Source: Rhodocyclaceae bacterium (GTDB lineage Bacteria; Pseudomonadota; Gammaproteobacteria; Burkholderiales; Rhodocyclaceae). Taken from it: a stretch of DNA of 41,469 bases. The notes beneath the pieces are model-generated. The model saw nothing but the letters and a program-made list of their open reading frames with translations, searched no databases and was not told where the DNA came from. Made by a program: the position numbers and the translations under genes. This document shows, one piece after another, positions 6,978-16,728 of the stretch. The stretch spans positions 1-41,469 of the forward strand of contig JAJVIJ010000055.1 of NCBI GenBank assembly GCA_022072095.1, in the 5' to 3' direction. How positions within the stretch are numbered: the first letter of the stretch is position 1; every line of letters begins with the position of its first letter.

Positions 6978-8366
6978 TCAGGGCGCCGATGCACGCGGCA
7001 GCAACACCCACATGCGCCCCTGCGCGCGCATGCGGCCCGCCGACAGGCCGGCTTCGGGGCCCGAGCCGAAAAAATAGTCGGCACGCACGCCACCGCGAAT
7101 CGCACCGCCGGTGTCCTGCGCCATGACCAGGCGCTCGAGCGCTTCGGAACGGCCCGGCACGAGCGTCGCGAGCCAGACCGGCGCGCCCAGCGGCACGCTC
7201 TGCGGGTCCACGGCAATGCTGCGTCCGGCGGTCAGCGGCACGCCCAGCGCGCCAGGCGGCCCGTCGGGACCATCGCCATCGGGCAACTCACGGAAGAACA
7301 CCTCGCTCGGATTGGCATTGATCAGCTCGTCCAGGCGCTCGGGATGCGCGCGCGCCCAGGCCTGGATGCCCTGCATCGACGCCTGGTCGAGCGTGATCTC
7401 GCCGCGCTCGACCAGCCAGCGACCGATCGAGCGGTAGGGGTGGCCGTTCTGGTCGGCATAGGACACGCGCGCGCGCTGGCCATCGGGCAGCGCGATGCGG
7501 CCTGACCCCTGGATCTGCAAGAAAAACACCTCCAGCGGATCGGTGGCCCAGAACAATACCTGGGCCGGCGCGACGGGATAGCGGCTGCGCTCGGCGCGCG
7601 ACCAGTACGGCAGCAGACGCCGGCCGTCCAGCCGTCCGCGCAAGCGCATGCCGGCAAGCTGGGGATACAGGCCGGCGAGATCGACCGTGATCAAGTCCGC
7701 CGGCGGCGATTCGATCGGCCAGCGGTAGGGTCCGCCGCGGGTGCGACTGGCCATGAGCAGCGGCTCGTAGTAGCCGGTCACCAGACCGGTCGTACTGCCA
7801 TCGGCGTTCAACAGCTGGTGCGGCACGAAATCCTGCTCCAGAAATGCGCGCCAACCTGCATCATCGTCGGCCAGCACCGAGGCCTTGGTGCAGACCGCTC
7901 GCCATGCCGGGCGGGCTTGCAGCTTTTCGCAGGAACGCAGCAGGGCGGGGCGGATCTCGGCGTGCCGCTCGGCTTGCCAGCCGGGAAGATCCATCCAACT
8001 CGCCGGAACCAGGCGGGCAGTTGGGGCTGTCGGGGCCGGGACGGTTGGCGTGGGTGGGGCGGGCGGCGGCGGACAGACCGGGCACGGCGCACACACCGGA
8101 CAGCCCGGCGGCACGGCCTGGGGTGCCGTCGGCGCTTGGGCGGGCGCGGCCACGGGTGGCGCGGACGGCACGCCGGCACAGCCAGCCAGCAAGGCCAGCG
8201 CAAGCAATACGCCCAGCCAGCCGACGCATCGGGCGTGGCGGCTCGACTCCTTTTTCGCTACAGTCGCGATTTCCCAAATGCTCCGAAAAGCCCGAGGCGG
8301 GGGCGGAAGTATAGGACCTGTATAGGACCTTCGTCCCACCGGGATGCTCACCGCGAACACCGCCAT
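6978..8366 (-). CDS. mltA: Membrane-bound lytic murein transglycosylase A
   Basis: The frame encodes up to 462 residues. A lipoprotein signal (LLALALLAGC, lipid Cys at 63 in this numbering) precedes a Pro-rich linker, the MltA domain (GLVTGYYEPLL through FFLQIQGSGRI) and a C-terminal 3D domain ending in AQDTGGAIRGGVRADYFFG, with the Asp residues expected for catalysis. MltA is an outer-membrane lipoprotein that cleaves glycan to 1,6-anhydroMurNAc products. The start is uncertain: the ATG at 8366 gives an unusually long leader and sits 8 nt from a divergent ATG. An out-of-frame ATG at 8227-8229 would give a textbook lipoprotein start if one base differed (see findings). Confidence 0.92.
   Translation of the reverse strand: MAVFAVSIPVGRRSYTGPILPPPPRAFRSIWEIATVAKKESSRHARCVGWLGVLLALALLAGCAGVPSAPPVAAPAQAPTAPQAVPPGCPVCAPCPVCPPPPAPPTPTVPAPTAPTARLVPASWMDLPGWQAERHAEIRPALLRSCEKLQARPAWRAVCTKASVLADDDAGWRAFLEQDFVPHQLLNADGSTTGLVTGYYEPLLMASRTRGGPYRWPIESPPADLITVDLAGLYPQLAGMRLRGRLDGRRLLPYWSRAERSRYPVAPAQVLFWATDPLEVFFLQIQGSGRIALPDGQRARVSYADQNGHPYRSIGRWLVERGEITLDQASMQGIQAWARAHPERLDELINANPSEVFFRELPDGDGPDGPPGALGVPLTAGRSIAVDPQSVPLGAPVWLATLVPGRSEALERLVMAQDTGGAIRGGVRADYFFGSGPEAGLSAGRMRAQGRMWVLLPRASAP
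8309..8330. repeat. 11-bp tandem repeat between mltA and the small membrane ORF
   Basis: GTATAGGACCT occurs twice in tandem (8309-8319 and 8320-8330) in the divergent region. On the minus strand each copy presents a TATAC core, and TATACT at 8308-8313 could serve as a -10 element for mltA. No good -35 accompanies it, so a promoter role is only a suggestion. Confidence 0.6.
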
Positions 8367-8374
8367 ACGAAACC

Positions 8375-8476
8375 ATGGGTCTCCTTCTGCTCGAAGCCGG
8401 CGTGGCGCTGGCGTTGTTGCTGTTCATCGTCTGGCTATCGCTGCCGCGCCGGAAAAAGCGGAACAAGGACGAATAG
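8375..8476 (+). CDS. Small (33 aa) single-pass membrane protein
   Basis: The ATG at 8375 opens a 33-codon frame starting MGLLLLEAGVALALLLFIVW and ending in a basic tail, PRRKKRNKDE, with TAG at 8474-8476. It reads as one membrane helix with a positively charged cytoplasmic C-terminus. The stop is two nucleotides from the ATG of the DUF815 ATPase, so the two are probably translated together. I do not recognise a named family. It is inferred to be real from hydrophobic design, charge placement and coupling. Confidence 0.6.
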   Translation: MGLLLLEAGVALALLLFIVWLSLPRRKKRNKDE

Positions 8477-8478
8477 GC

Positions 8479-9366
8479 ATGGCTGATTTCGACGGCAAGG
8501 TGCTCGAGCACCTGTTGGTCCGTGCCGAGGCACTGCTCGCACGCCTGGAAGCGCAGTTGCCCGAACCGCCGGAGGCCATCGACTGGCGCGCGCCGGCCTA
8601 CCGCTGGCGGCGACGGCGCGGTCACGGACATCTGGAAGCCGTGCTGACGCCGCATCGCATCAGGCTCGCGGACCTGAAGGACATCGACGAGCAAAAGCGT
8701 GTGGTCGACCGCAACACCCGTCAGTTCGTCGCCGGACAGCCGGCCAACAACGTGCTGCTGACCGGTGCGCGCGGCACCGGCAAGTCGTCGCTGGTCAAGG
8801 CGATGCTCGCCGAGCACGCGAGGAAGGGGCTGCGCCTGGTCGAGGTGGACCGCCAGGATCTGCTCGACCTGCCGGACATCGTCGAGCGCCTGGCCCGCCG
8901 CCCAGAGCGTTACGTCCTGTTCTGCGACGACCTGTCCTTCGAGGCCGGCGAAGCCCATTACAAGGCGCTGAAGAGCGTGCTCGACGGCTCGCTCGCAGCG
9001 GTGCCCGACAACGTGCTGATCTACGCCACCTCGAACCGTCGCCACCTGATGCCCGAGTTCCTGGCCGAGAACCTCGATACGCGGCATCTGGAGAACGGCG
9101 AGATCCATCCGGGCGAGGCCGTCGAAGAGAAAATCTCCCTGTCCGAACGCTTCGGGCTCTGGGTCTCGTTTTATCCCTTTTCGCAGGACGAGTACCTGAA
9201 TATCGTCGGCCACTGGCTGCGCCGCTTCGGCCTCAAGGCGGCCGAGATCGCATCGGCACGCGACGAGGCGCTGCTGTGGGCGCTGACGCGTGGCTCGCGC
9301 TCGGGACGGGTGGCGATGCAGTTTGCCAGGGACTACGCCGGGCGGGGCGACACACCGGCGCGATGA
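8479..9366 (+). CDS. DUF815 family AAA+ ATPase
   Basis: A 295-residue soluble P-loop ATPase. Walker A GARGTGKSS is at residues 97-105, Walker B VLFCDDLSF near 146-154, and a sensor-like YATSNRRHL follows. This fits the DUF815 family, related to AAA+ proteins and widespread in proteobacteria without an assigned function. The upstream 33-residue membrane peptide ends 2 nt before this start, and the downstream Nudix fusion starts inside its stop codon (ATGA). Position next to murein recycling genes is suggestive but proves nothing. Confidence 0.88.
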   Translation: MADFDGKVLEHLLVRAEALLARLEAQLPEPPEAIDWRAPAYRWRRRRGHGHLEAVLTPHRIRLADLKDIDEQKRVVDRNTRQFVAGQPANNVLLTGARGTGKSSLVKAMLAEHARKGLRLVEVDRQDLLDLPDIVERLARRPERYVLFCDDLSFEAGEAHYKALKSVLDGSLAAVPDNVLIYATSNRRHLMPEFLAENLDTRHLENGEIHPGEAVEEKISLSERFGLWVSFYPFSQDEYLNIVGHWLRRFGLKAAEIASARDEALLWALTRGSRSGRVAMQFARDYAGRGDTPAR

Positions 9367-10346
9367 CCACATCCGATTGGGTCGAAGTCGCCTGCGCGGT
9401 CCTCGAGCGCGCGGATGGCCAGTTTTTGCTCGGCCGGCGCGCCGCGGGCGGGGTCTATGCCGGCTACTGGGAGTTTCCGGGCGGCAAGCTGGAAGCGGGT
9501 GAGACGCCACGCGCGGCCCTGGTGCGCGAGCTGCGCGAAGAACTCGCGATCGAAGCCGGCACGCTCTATCCGTGGCTGGTGCGCGAGCATCATTACCCGC
9601 ATGCCCATGTGCGCCTGCATTTCTTCCGGATCCCGTCCTGGTCGGGCATTGAGGACCGGGACAAGACCATGGACGACGCGCCGCAGGCGCGCGTGCACGC
9701 CGAACTCGCCTGGGTGACGCCCGGTGCGCCGCCACCGCAGCCCATGCTGCCGGCCAATGCGCCGGTGCAGCGCGCGCTCGGGCTGGCGCGCGTGTATGCC
9801 TTGACGCATGCGTCCGAGTACGGCATCGACGGCCAGCTCGCGCGCCTCGATCAGGCATTGGCGCTGGGTCGCCGGCTGTTTCTCGTGCGCGAGCCGGGCC
9901 TGCCGGAAGCCGACCGCACCGCGCTGGCCCGGCAGGCAGTGGCCAGGGCACATGCTGCGGGCGCGACCGTGCTCGTGCACGCCGCGGCCGAGCTCGCCGA
10001 GGCGGTCGGTGCCGACGGTTTGCATTGGACCGCGGCGCAGCTGCGCGCGGCGCGCGCGCGTCCGCCGTTCGCCTGGGTCGCCGCCTCCTGCCATGACCGT
10101 GCCGAACTCGAGCACGCCGCGCGTCTGGGCGTCGATTTCGTCGTGCTCGGTCCGGTCGCCGCAAGCGCGAGTCACCCCGGCATGCCCGGCATCGGCTGGC
10201 CGAGTTTCGAGCGCCTCGCCGCCGGCCTGCCGATGCCGGTGTTCGCGCTCGGCGGCCTGGGGCCCGGCGATCTGGATCTGGCCGCGGCCCATGGCGCGCA
10301 CGGTGTCGCCGGCATACGGCGCTTCTGGCCTGGCGGGGAACGCTAG
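9363..10346 (+). CDS. Nudix (MutT-like) hydrolase fused to thiamine-phosphate-synthase-like domain
   Basis: A 327-residue two-domain protein. Residues 1-130 form a MutT-type Nudix domain with the box from G41 through I63 (GETPRAALVRELREELAI); YWEFPGGKLE is the usual MutT context for oxidised purine nucleotide hydrolysis. Residues about 145-320 form a TenI/ThiE-like barrel (LFLVREPGL, ADGLHWTAAQL, VVLGPV, GIGWPSF, FALGGLGPGDL). This fusion is a known gammaproteobacterial architecture; the second domain's substrate is uncertain. The ATG at 9363 overlaps the ATPase stop. Confidence 0.92.
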   Translation: MTTSDWVEVACAVLERADGQFLLGRRAAGGVYAGYWEFPGGKLEAGETPRAALVRELREELAIEAGTLYPWLVREHHYPHAHVRLHFFRIPSWSGIEDRDKTMDDAPQARVHAELAWVTPGAPPPQPMLPANAPVQRALGLARVYALTHASEYGIDGQLARLDQALALGRRLFLVREPGLPEADRTALARQAVARAHAAGATVLVHAAAELAEAVGADGLHWTAAQLRAARARPPFAWVAASCHDRAELEHAARLGVDFVVLGPVAASASHPGMPGIGWPSFERLAAGLPMPVFALGGLGPGDLDLAAAHGAHGVAGIRRFWPGGER

Positions 10347-10422
10347 CCGCGACACCTCAGCGGGCGACGCGATGGCCGATGTCGCTGAATGTGCGCCGCA
10401 CGGGCAACGACGAGGCTTCCGC

Positions 10423-11247
10423 TCAGGGAGAGGGCGGCGCGAGTCGGCTCTGGGTCTGTCCCTTGGCAACGAGGTAGCCGCCATGGCTGATGCCGATCAG
10501 CGCGAGCATGCTGGCATCGAGATAGGGTATGGAAAACTCCGCGCCCGTGCCTGCGCCGGCACCGATGCGCACAAATTCCGCGCCCAGCTTCGCGGCAAAG
10601 GCGATGACGGTCACCATGGTGAACAGGAGCATCTGCAGCCGCGACACATCGATTTGCGCCGCGTTCGCGACCTCCTCGCCGGTGAACATGTCCGAGAACC
10701 GCGCCTTCGAGGGATCGGTGTTGACCACCAGCAGCCCCTTCTTGTCCAGTGTCTGCTCGCTGTCGCCCTGACGCTTGAGCAGCTCGAAGCAACTCTTCGC
10801 TTCCTTATCGTCCGGTGACTGCGTCGCCTTGTTGCCGAGCAGCAGCGGCGAGCCGACCAGCGATGCCGTGGAGATGCCCATCAAAGTCCACAATTCACCT
10901 TGGATCGGGATGGCCAGCGGGTTGTCCACGCCTTTGAACACGCGGATCAGCGCCGCGGACACGAACCCGGACAGAACGAGCAGGGTCCAGAGCATCATCT
11001 GAAAGCGCGCCAATGACATCACGTTCCGGTCGTCGATCAGTGCGCCGCTGAGGCGTCCAATGGTCGCCTGCCCGCACAGCGCGGTGAACACCACGAGCAG
11101 CGCAAGCGTGAGCAACCACGCCAACAGGGGCGGCGCGACGGCATTGGCCACGGGAACGAGTGCGAGACAAACAAGCAGCCAGACAGTGGCTGCGAAGGGT
11201 TTCTGGGTCTGTGTCTGTGTCTGGGTCTGGGGTGGGGTCTGGGGCAC
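10423..11247 (-). CDS. Polytopic membrane protein with internal duplication, unknown function
   Basis: A 274-residue protein. A PQT-repeat N-terminus (residues 1-16) is followed by about six membrane segments: 20-39, 41-59, 82-103, 117-138, 204-226 and 240-262, with a polar loop at 140-200. Two halves look duplicated: SLARFQMMLWTLLVLSGF (78-95) against DVSRLQMLLFTMVTVIAF (200-217), and IPIQGELWTLMGIS (113-126) against IPYLDASMLALIGIS (240-254). I recognise similar hypothetical membrane proteins but no named family. It is the promoter-distal gene of a three-gene unit with a small helical protein and a lipoprotein. Function unknown. Confidence 0.8.
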   Translation of the reverse strand: MPQTPPQTQTQTQTQKPFAATVWLLVCLALVPVANAVAPPLLAWLLTLALLVVFTALCGQATIGRLSGALIDDRNVMSLARFQMMLWTLLVLSGFVSAALIRVFKGVDNPLAIPIQGELWTLMGISTASLVGSPLLLGNKATQSPDDKEAKSCFELLKRQGDSEQTLDKKGLLVVNTDPSKARFSDMFTGEEVANAAQIDVSRLQMLLFTMVTVIAFAAKLGAEFVRIGAGAGTGAEFSIPYLDASMLALIGISHGGYLVAKGQTQSRLAPPSP

Positions 11248-11279
11248 GGGACTCTCCTCTTCGGGGTAAGTGGTCTTAT

Positions 11280-11660
11280 TTATGCATGCAAGAGATCGAG
11301 CATGGCGCTCGTCTCGGTCATCAGCGTCTCGGCCTCGCCGGCGAACGCCGTGCCGGCACGGATCGCATCGCGGACACGCGCCAGCGCGGACCGGATCTGC
11401 TCCATCTGGTTGAGCACCGCGCGCCCGCCGGCGGTGCCGGCGTCGATCTCCGCGATCAGCTTTTTCACCTGCGAGTCGTTCGCGATGAATTCGGCATCGA
11501 ACAGCGCGCGATCCAGATCGTGCAGTTCGATCGCGGTCAGGTCGCAGGCCTTCGACTCCTTCACCGTCGGTGCATCCGCGGCGAGATTCTCGTAGGCCGC
11601 CTCCTGTCGCTGAACTTCGCGCCTGAGCTCGACGATTTCACTGCTTTTCCGGATGTCCAT
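11280..11660 (-). CDS. Small helical protein, unknown function
   Basis: A 126-residue soluble protein, almost entirely charged helix (MDIRKSSEIVELRREVQRQE, then alternating Leu/Ala with acidic and basic residues), likely a coiled coil or helical bundle. No signal peptide or membrane segment is seen. The ATG at 11660 was preferred over a longer upstream frame because it has a GAGGAAG ribosome-binding site and the longer frame overlaps the lipoprotein gene. It lies 28 nt after the lipoprotein gene and 32 nt before the membrane protein gene. No family recognised. Confidence 0.75.
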   Translation of the reverse strand: MDIRKSSEIVELRREVQRQEAAYENLAADAPTVKESKACDLTAIELHDLDRALFDAEFIANDSQVKKLIAEIDAGTAGGRAVLNQMEQIRSALARVRDAIRAGTAFAGEAETLMTETSAMLDLLHA

Positions 11661-11688
11661 GGAAGCTTCCTCGATTGATGTGATGGGG

Positions 11689-12660
11689 TCACAGGCGCTT
11701 CGTCGCATCGCGCACGGCCTCGATGCGCTGCCGCAGGCTCTTGATCTGGCGCGCATAGGCCTCCAGATCGCCCTGGTCCAGCGCGACGAGGCGACTGTGC
11801 AGCGCGGCGAGCTGCGCGAACAGTTTCGATGGGATTTCGGCGGCCTTGACGCGCTCATGCTGGCCGCGCAGCTCGGCGAGCTTGCTGACGATGTCGCCCT
11901 TGGCATCGTCGGCCAGATTGGTGCGCGCGAGCGCTCCCTCAAGAAATCGCGCGTGATCCTCCAGCTTCAGCAGCGTCAGCTCGCGCGCCTTGTCGGCCTC
12001 GGCGCCCATGAGCTCCATCAGCGATGCGAAGGCGTCCTGGGTCTGCCGCGACATATCCCTGATCGCCTGATAGCGCGCGATCGCGCCCACCAGTCTGAAC
12101 ACTTCCGAGAACACCGGCACGATGGCGCCGACCGTCTGGCTCCAGCGCTCGGCGTTGCCCACGAGGTCGGCGGCGCCCTGGATGCGCTTCACCGCATCCA
12201 GCAGGGCCTGCATGTCCTTCACCAGCCCGTTGGCTTCGGCGATCACCGATTCGCTGGCTTCGTCGGCAGCCAGCGCTGCAAGCACGTCCAGGTAGTCGCC
12301 GACGGCGTCGAAGGCCTGCATGCGAACCTTCATGAAATCGGGCCTGAGCTCGGACTTCGCCTTGGCGGCAGCGATTTCCTCGGCCACCTCTTTCATGCGG
12401 GCTGGGTCCGTGCGGGTGGGACCCATCGTCCACAGCAATAGCCGTCGGCCGGAGACCTCGCGGTCGGCGTAGGCCGCCGACCCGTCCGCGAGTTGCGCAA
12501 AATACACCGCGCGCAATGACGTGGTCGCAGCCTTCACGTCCGCGACCGGCTTGCGGAAGATGCCGGGATCACAGCCCGAAACGACCAGCCCCGCCCATAA
12601 CAGCAGCACGGTGTGGCCCAGCCATCTTCGAGAACGCGATTCGCACACCGAGTGACGCAT
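11689..12660 (-). CDS. Helical lipoprotein, unknown function
   Basis: A 323-residue protein. The N-terminal signal ends in the lipobox LVVSGC (Cys30), so the mature protein should be lipid-anchored; Asp at +2 (CDPG) would favour inner-membrane retention under the enterobacterial rule. The rest is long amphipathic helices with Ala, Glu and Lys, including LLLWTMGPTRTDPARMKEVAEE and a C-terminal coiled-coil-like stretch. The ATG at 12660 follows a strong GGAGGAGG site. It is the first gene of the three-gene minus-strand unit. No family recognised; a periplasmic scaffold acting with the membrane partner is an inference. Confidence 0.8.
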   Translation of the reverse strand: MRHSVCESRSRRWLGHTVLLLWAGLVVSGCDPGIFRKPVADVKAATTSLRAVYFAQLADGSAAYADREVSGRRLLLWTMGPTRTDPARMKEVAEEIAAAKAKSELRPDFMKVRMQAFDAVGDYLDVLAALAADEASESVIAEANGLVKDMQALLDAVKRIQGAADLVGNAERWSQTVGAIVPVFSEVFRLVGAIARYQAIRDMSRQTQDAFASLMELMGAEADKARELTLLKLEDHARFLEGALARTNLADDAKGDIVSKLAELRGQHERVKAAEIPSKLFAQLAALHSRLVALDQGDLEAYARQIKSLRQRIEAVRDATKRL

Positions 12661-12721
12661 GAGTCCTCCTCCCCCAGCCCAGCACACATGCATTGCCGCC
12701 TCCCGGAAGGCGGCACGCGGC

Positions 12722-12738
12722 TAGCATAGCCTATGCTA
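12722..12738. promoter_or_regulatory. Perfect 17-bp palindrome between lipoprotein gene and secA
   Basis: TAGCATAGCCTATGCTA has 8-bp arms around a central C. It lies 62 nt upstream of the minus-strand lipoprotein gene and 142 nt upstream of secA in a 220-nt divergent region. Nothing shows which gene it serves. Further toward secA, TAGACT at 12833-12838 is a possible -10 element. Confidence 0.45.
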
Positions 12739-12880
12739 ATCTGGATACGACATCAACATCGATCCGTCGCACGAGCCGGGCATTCGAGAAGTATGCGGCA
12801 CCGGCCCACAGGGAGCATAGGGAGTCGCATGGTAGACTGCCCGTTTTTCCTGCGTGGCCGGTAGGTGGTGGCGTGCACAG

Positions 12881-15595
<2,715 letters not shown>

Positions 15596-15608
15596 GCAGG
15601 GGAGCACG

Positions 15609-15622
15609 GCGGCCCGGGCCGC
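15609..15622. other. GC-only 14-bp palindrome between convergent secA and MBL gene
   Basis: GCGGCCCGGGCCGC begins 14 nt after the secA stop, in the 64-nt gap between convergent genes. It lacks a loop and a T-run, so it is a poor intrinsic terminator. It might still pause or end transcription, or be chance in GC-rich DNA. Confidence 0.3.
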
Positions 15623-15659
15623 TCTGGAAGTTCGCCGACCGCCGAGTACCGGTCGCTGG

Positions 15660-16604
15660 TCAGGCGCTATCCAGCCAAACCCCCAGACCCTGGGCATTCA
15701 CCTCGACATCCAGCGCGATCAGCGCGGTGATGTCCGCCTCCGGCAAGCGACAGCCATGCTCGTGCAGATGATCGCGAAACAGGCGATCCAGTCCCGCGGC
15801 CATTGCATGATGTCGTTCGGACCCCGCCAGGCCACGAGCCGACTCGGCGACGGCGACATGGCCATCGACCAGCCTGTGCAAGTTGTCGGCCAGTCGGTCC
15901 ACGTCGCCGACACGACTGTAATGCGTCAGGAAGGCCCAGCGCGGGCGCAGGGCGCGCAGGCGCTCGATCGAGTCGTGAAATGCGATCGGGTCGAACTGGC
16001 TCGGCGCAGCGGCCAGCACAACCGCCGGGCGGCCGTCGACGTCGAACTCCCGGTAGGAAATACCGAATGTATCGCCGGTGAACATGCCGCCGCTGCGCTC
16101 GTCGTATAGACAGTGGTGGTGGCGGCAATGGCCCGGGGTATGCAGAAAGAGCAGCGGGCGGCCGTTCAGGTCGATGAGCGCACCATCGCGGGTTTCCAGC
16201 ATGCGCTCACGGGGTACCGGCAGCAGCTCGCCGTAGGTCGCACGCATTTCCGCTTCGCCATAGACCGCGGTCGCCGCCCGATAGAGCTGGCCGGGATCGG
16301 CCATGTGCCGGACGCCACGAGGGTGCACGACCAGACGCGCGTTCGGCAGATGACGCATGATCGCGCCCGCGCCGCCGGCATGATCGAGATGCACGTGCGT
16401 GACGATCACGTAGTCCACGGCCTCGGGGCCGACATGGCAGTGGGCCAGCAGCCGTTGCAGTTGCGCTAGCGAATGATTGGTGCCGCACTCCACCAGGGCC
16501 GCGCGACCGCCCTCGACGATGAGGTGCAGTGCGGCCAGGCGCGGCCGTTTGAACAGGGCATCCACGGCGTGAATGCCGTGCTCGAAATCAAGAAAGTCGT
16601 TCAT
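15660..16604 (-). CDS. Metallo-beta-lactamase-fold hydrolase
   Basis: A 314-residue MBL-fold enzyme. The metal motif THVHLDHAGG (HxHxDH) follows a beta-rich N-terminus; further ligands are likely the His in HTPGHCRHH and the Asp in FTGDTFG. LTHYSRVG is a C-terminal feature. The substrate is unknown; the fold covers glyoxalase II-like and lactonase-like enzymes. The ATG at 16604 was chosen because it gives a compact MBL start and the longer frame has no domain. The gene is divergent from the HDOD gene and convergent with secA. Confidence 0.88.
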   Translation of the reverse strand: MNDFLDFEHGIHAVDALFKRPRLAALHLIVEGGRAALVECGTNHSLAQLQRLLAHCHVGPEAVDYVIVTHVHLDHAGGAGAIMRHLPNARLVVHPRGVRHMADPGQLYRAATAVYGEAEMRATYGELLPVPRERMLETRDGALIDLNGRPLLFLHTPGHCRHHHCLYDERSGGMFTGDTFGISYREFDVDGRPAVVLAAAPSQFDPIAFHDSIERLRALRPRWAFLTHYSRVGDVDRLADNLHRLVDGHVAVAESARGLAGSERHHAMAAGLDRLFRDHLHEHGCRLPEADITALIALDVEVNAQGLGVWLDSA

Positions 16605-16728
16605 TTCTGCGGGACATCCAGGTGAGCTGGCGCTGAAAAGGGCGCGGCAGCGGGGGGCGGAGTCGACAGGCTCAATGCTTGCCCAAGTCTGCCGTAAGGT
16701 CTGCAAATAGACAATCCGCCCACGCGCC

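Noticed and set aside
7861-10164. A 767-codon minus-strand open frame spanning several genes
   Set aside because: It overlaps mltA in another frame and runs antisense to the small ORF, the DUF815 ATPase and the Nudix fusion. Only the MRRLAG start inside mltA seemed meaningful, and that is handled as a possible frame difference.
15609-15622. GC palindrome as the secA terminator
   Set aside because: No loop and no T-run; kept only as a low-confidence element.
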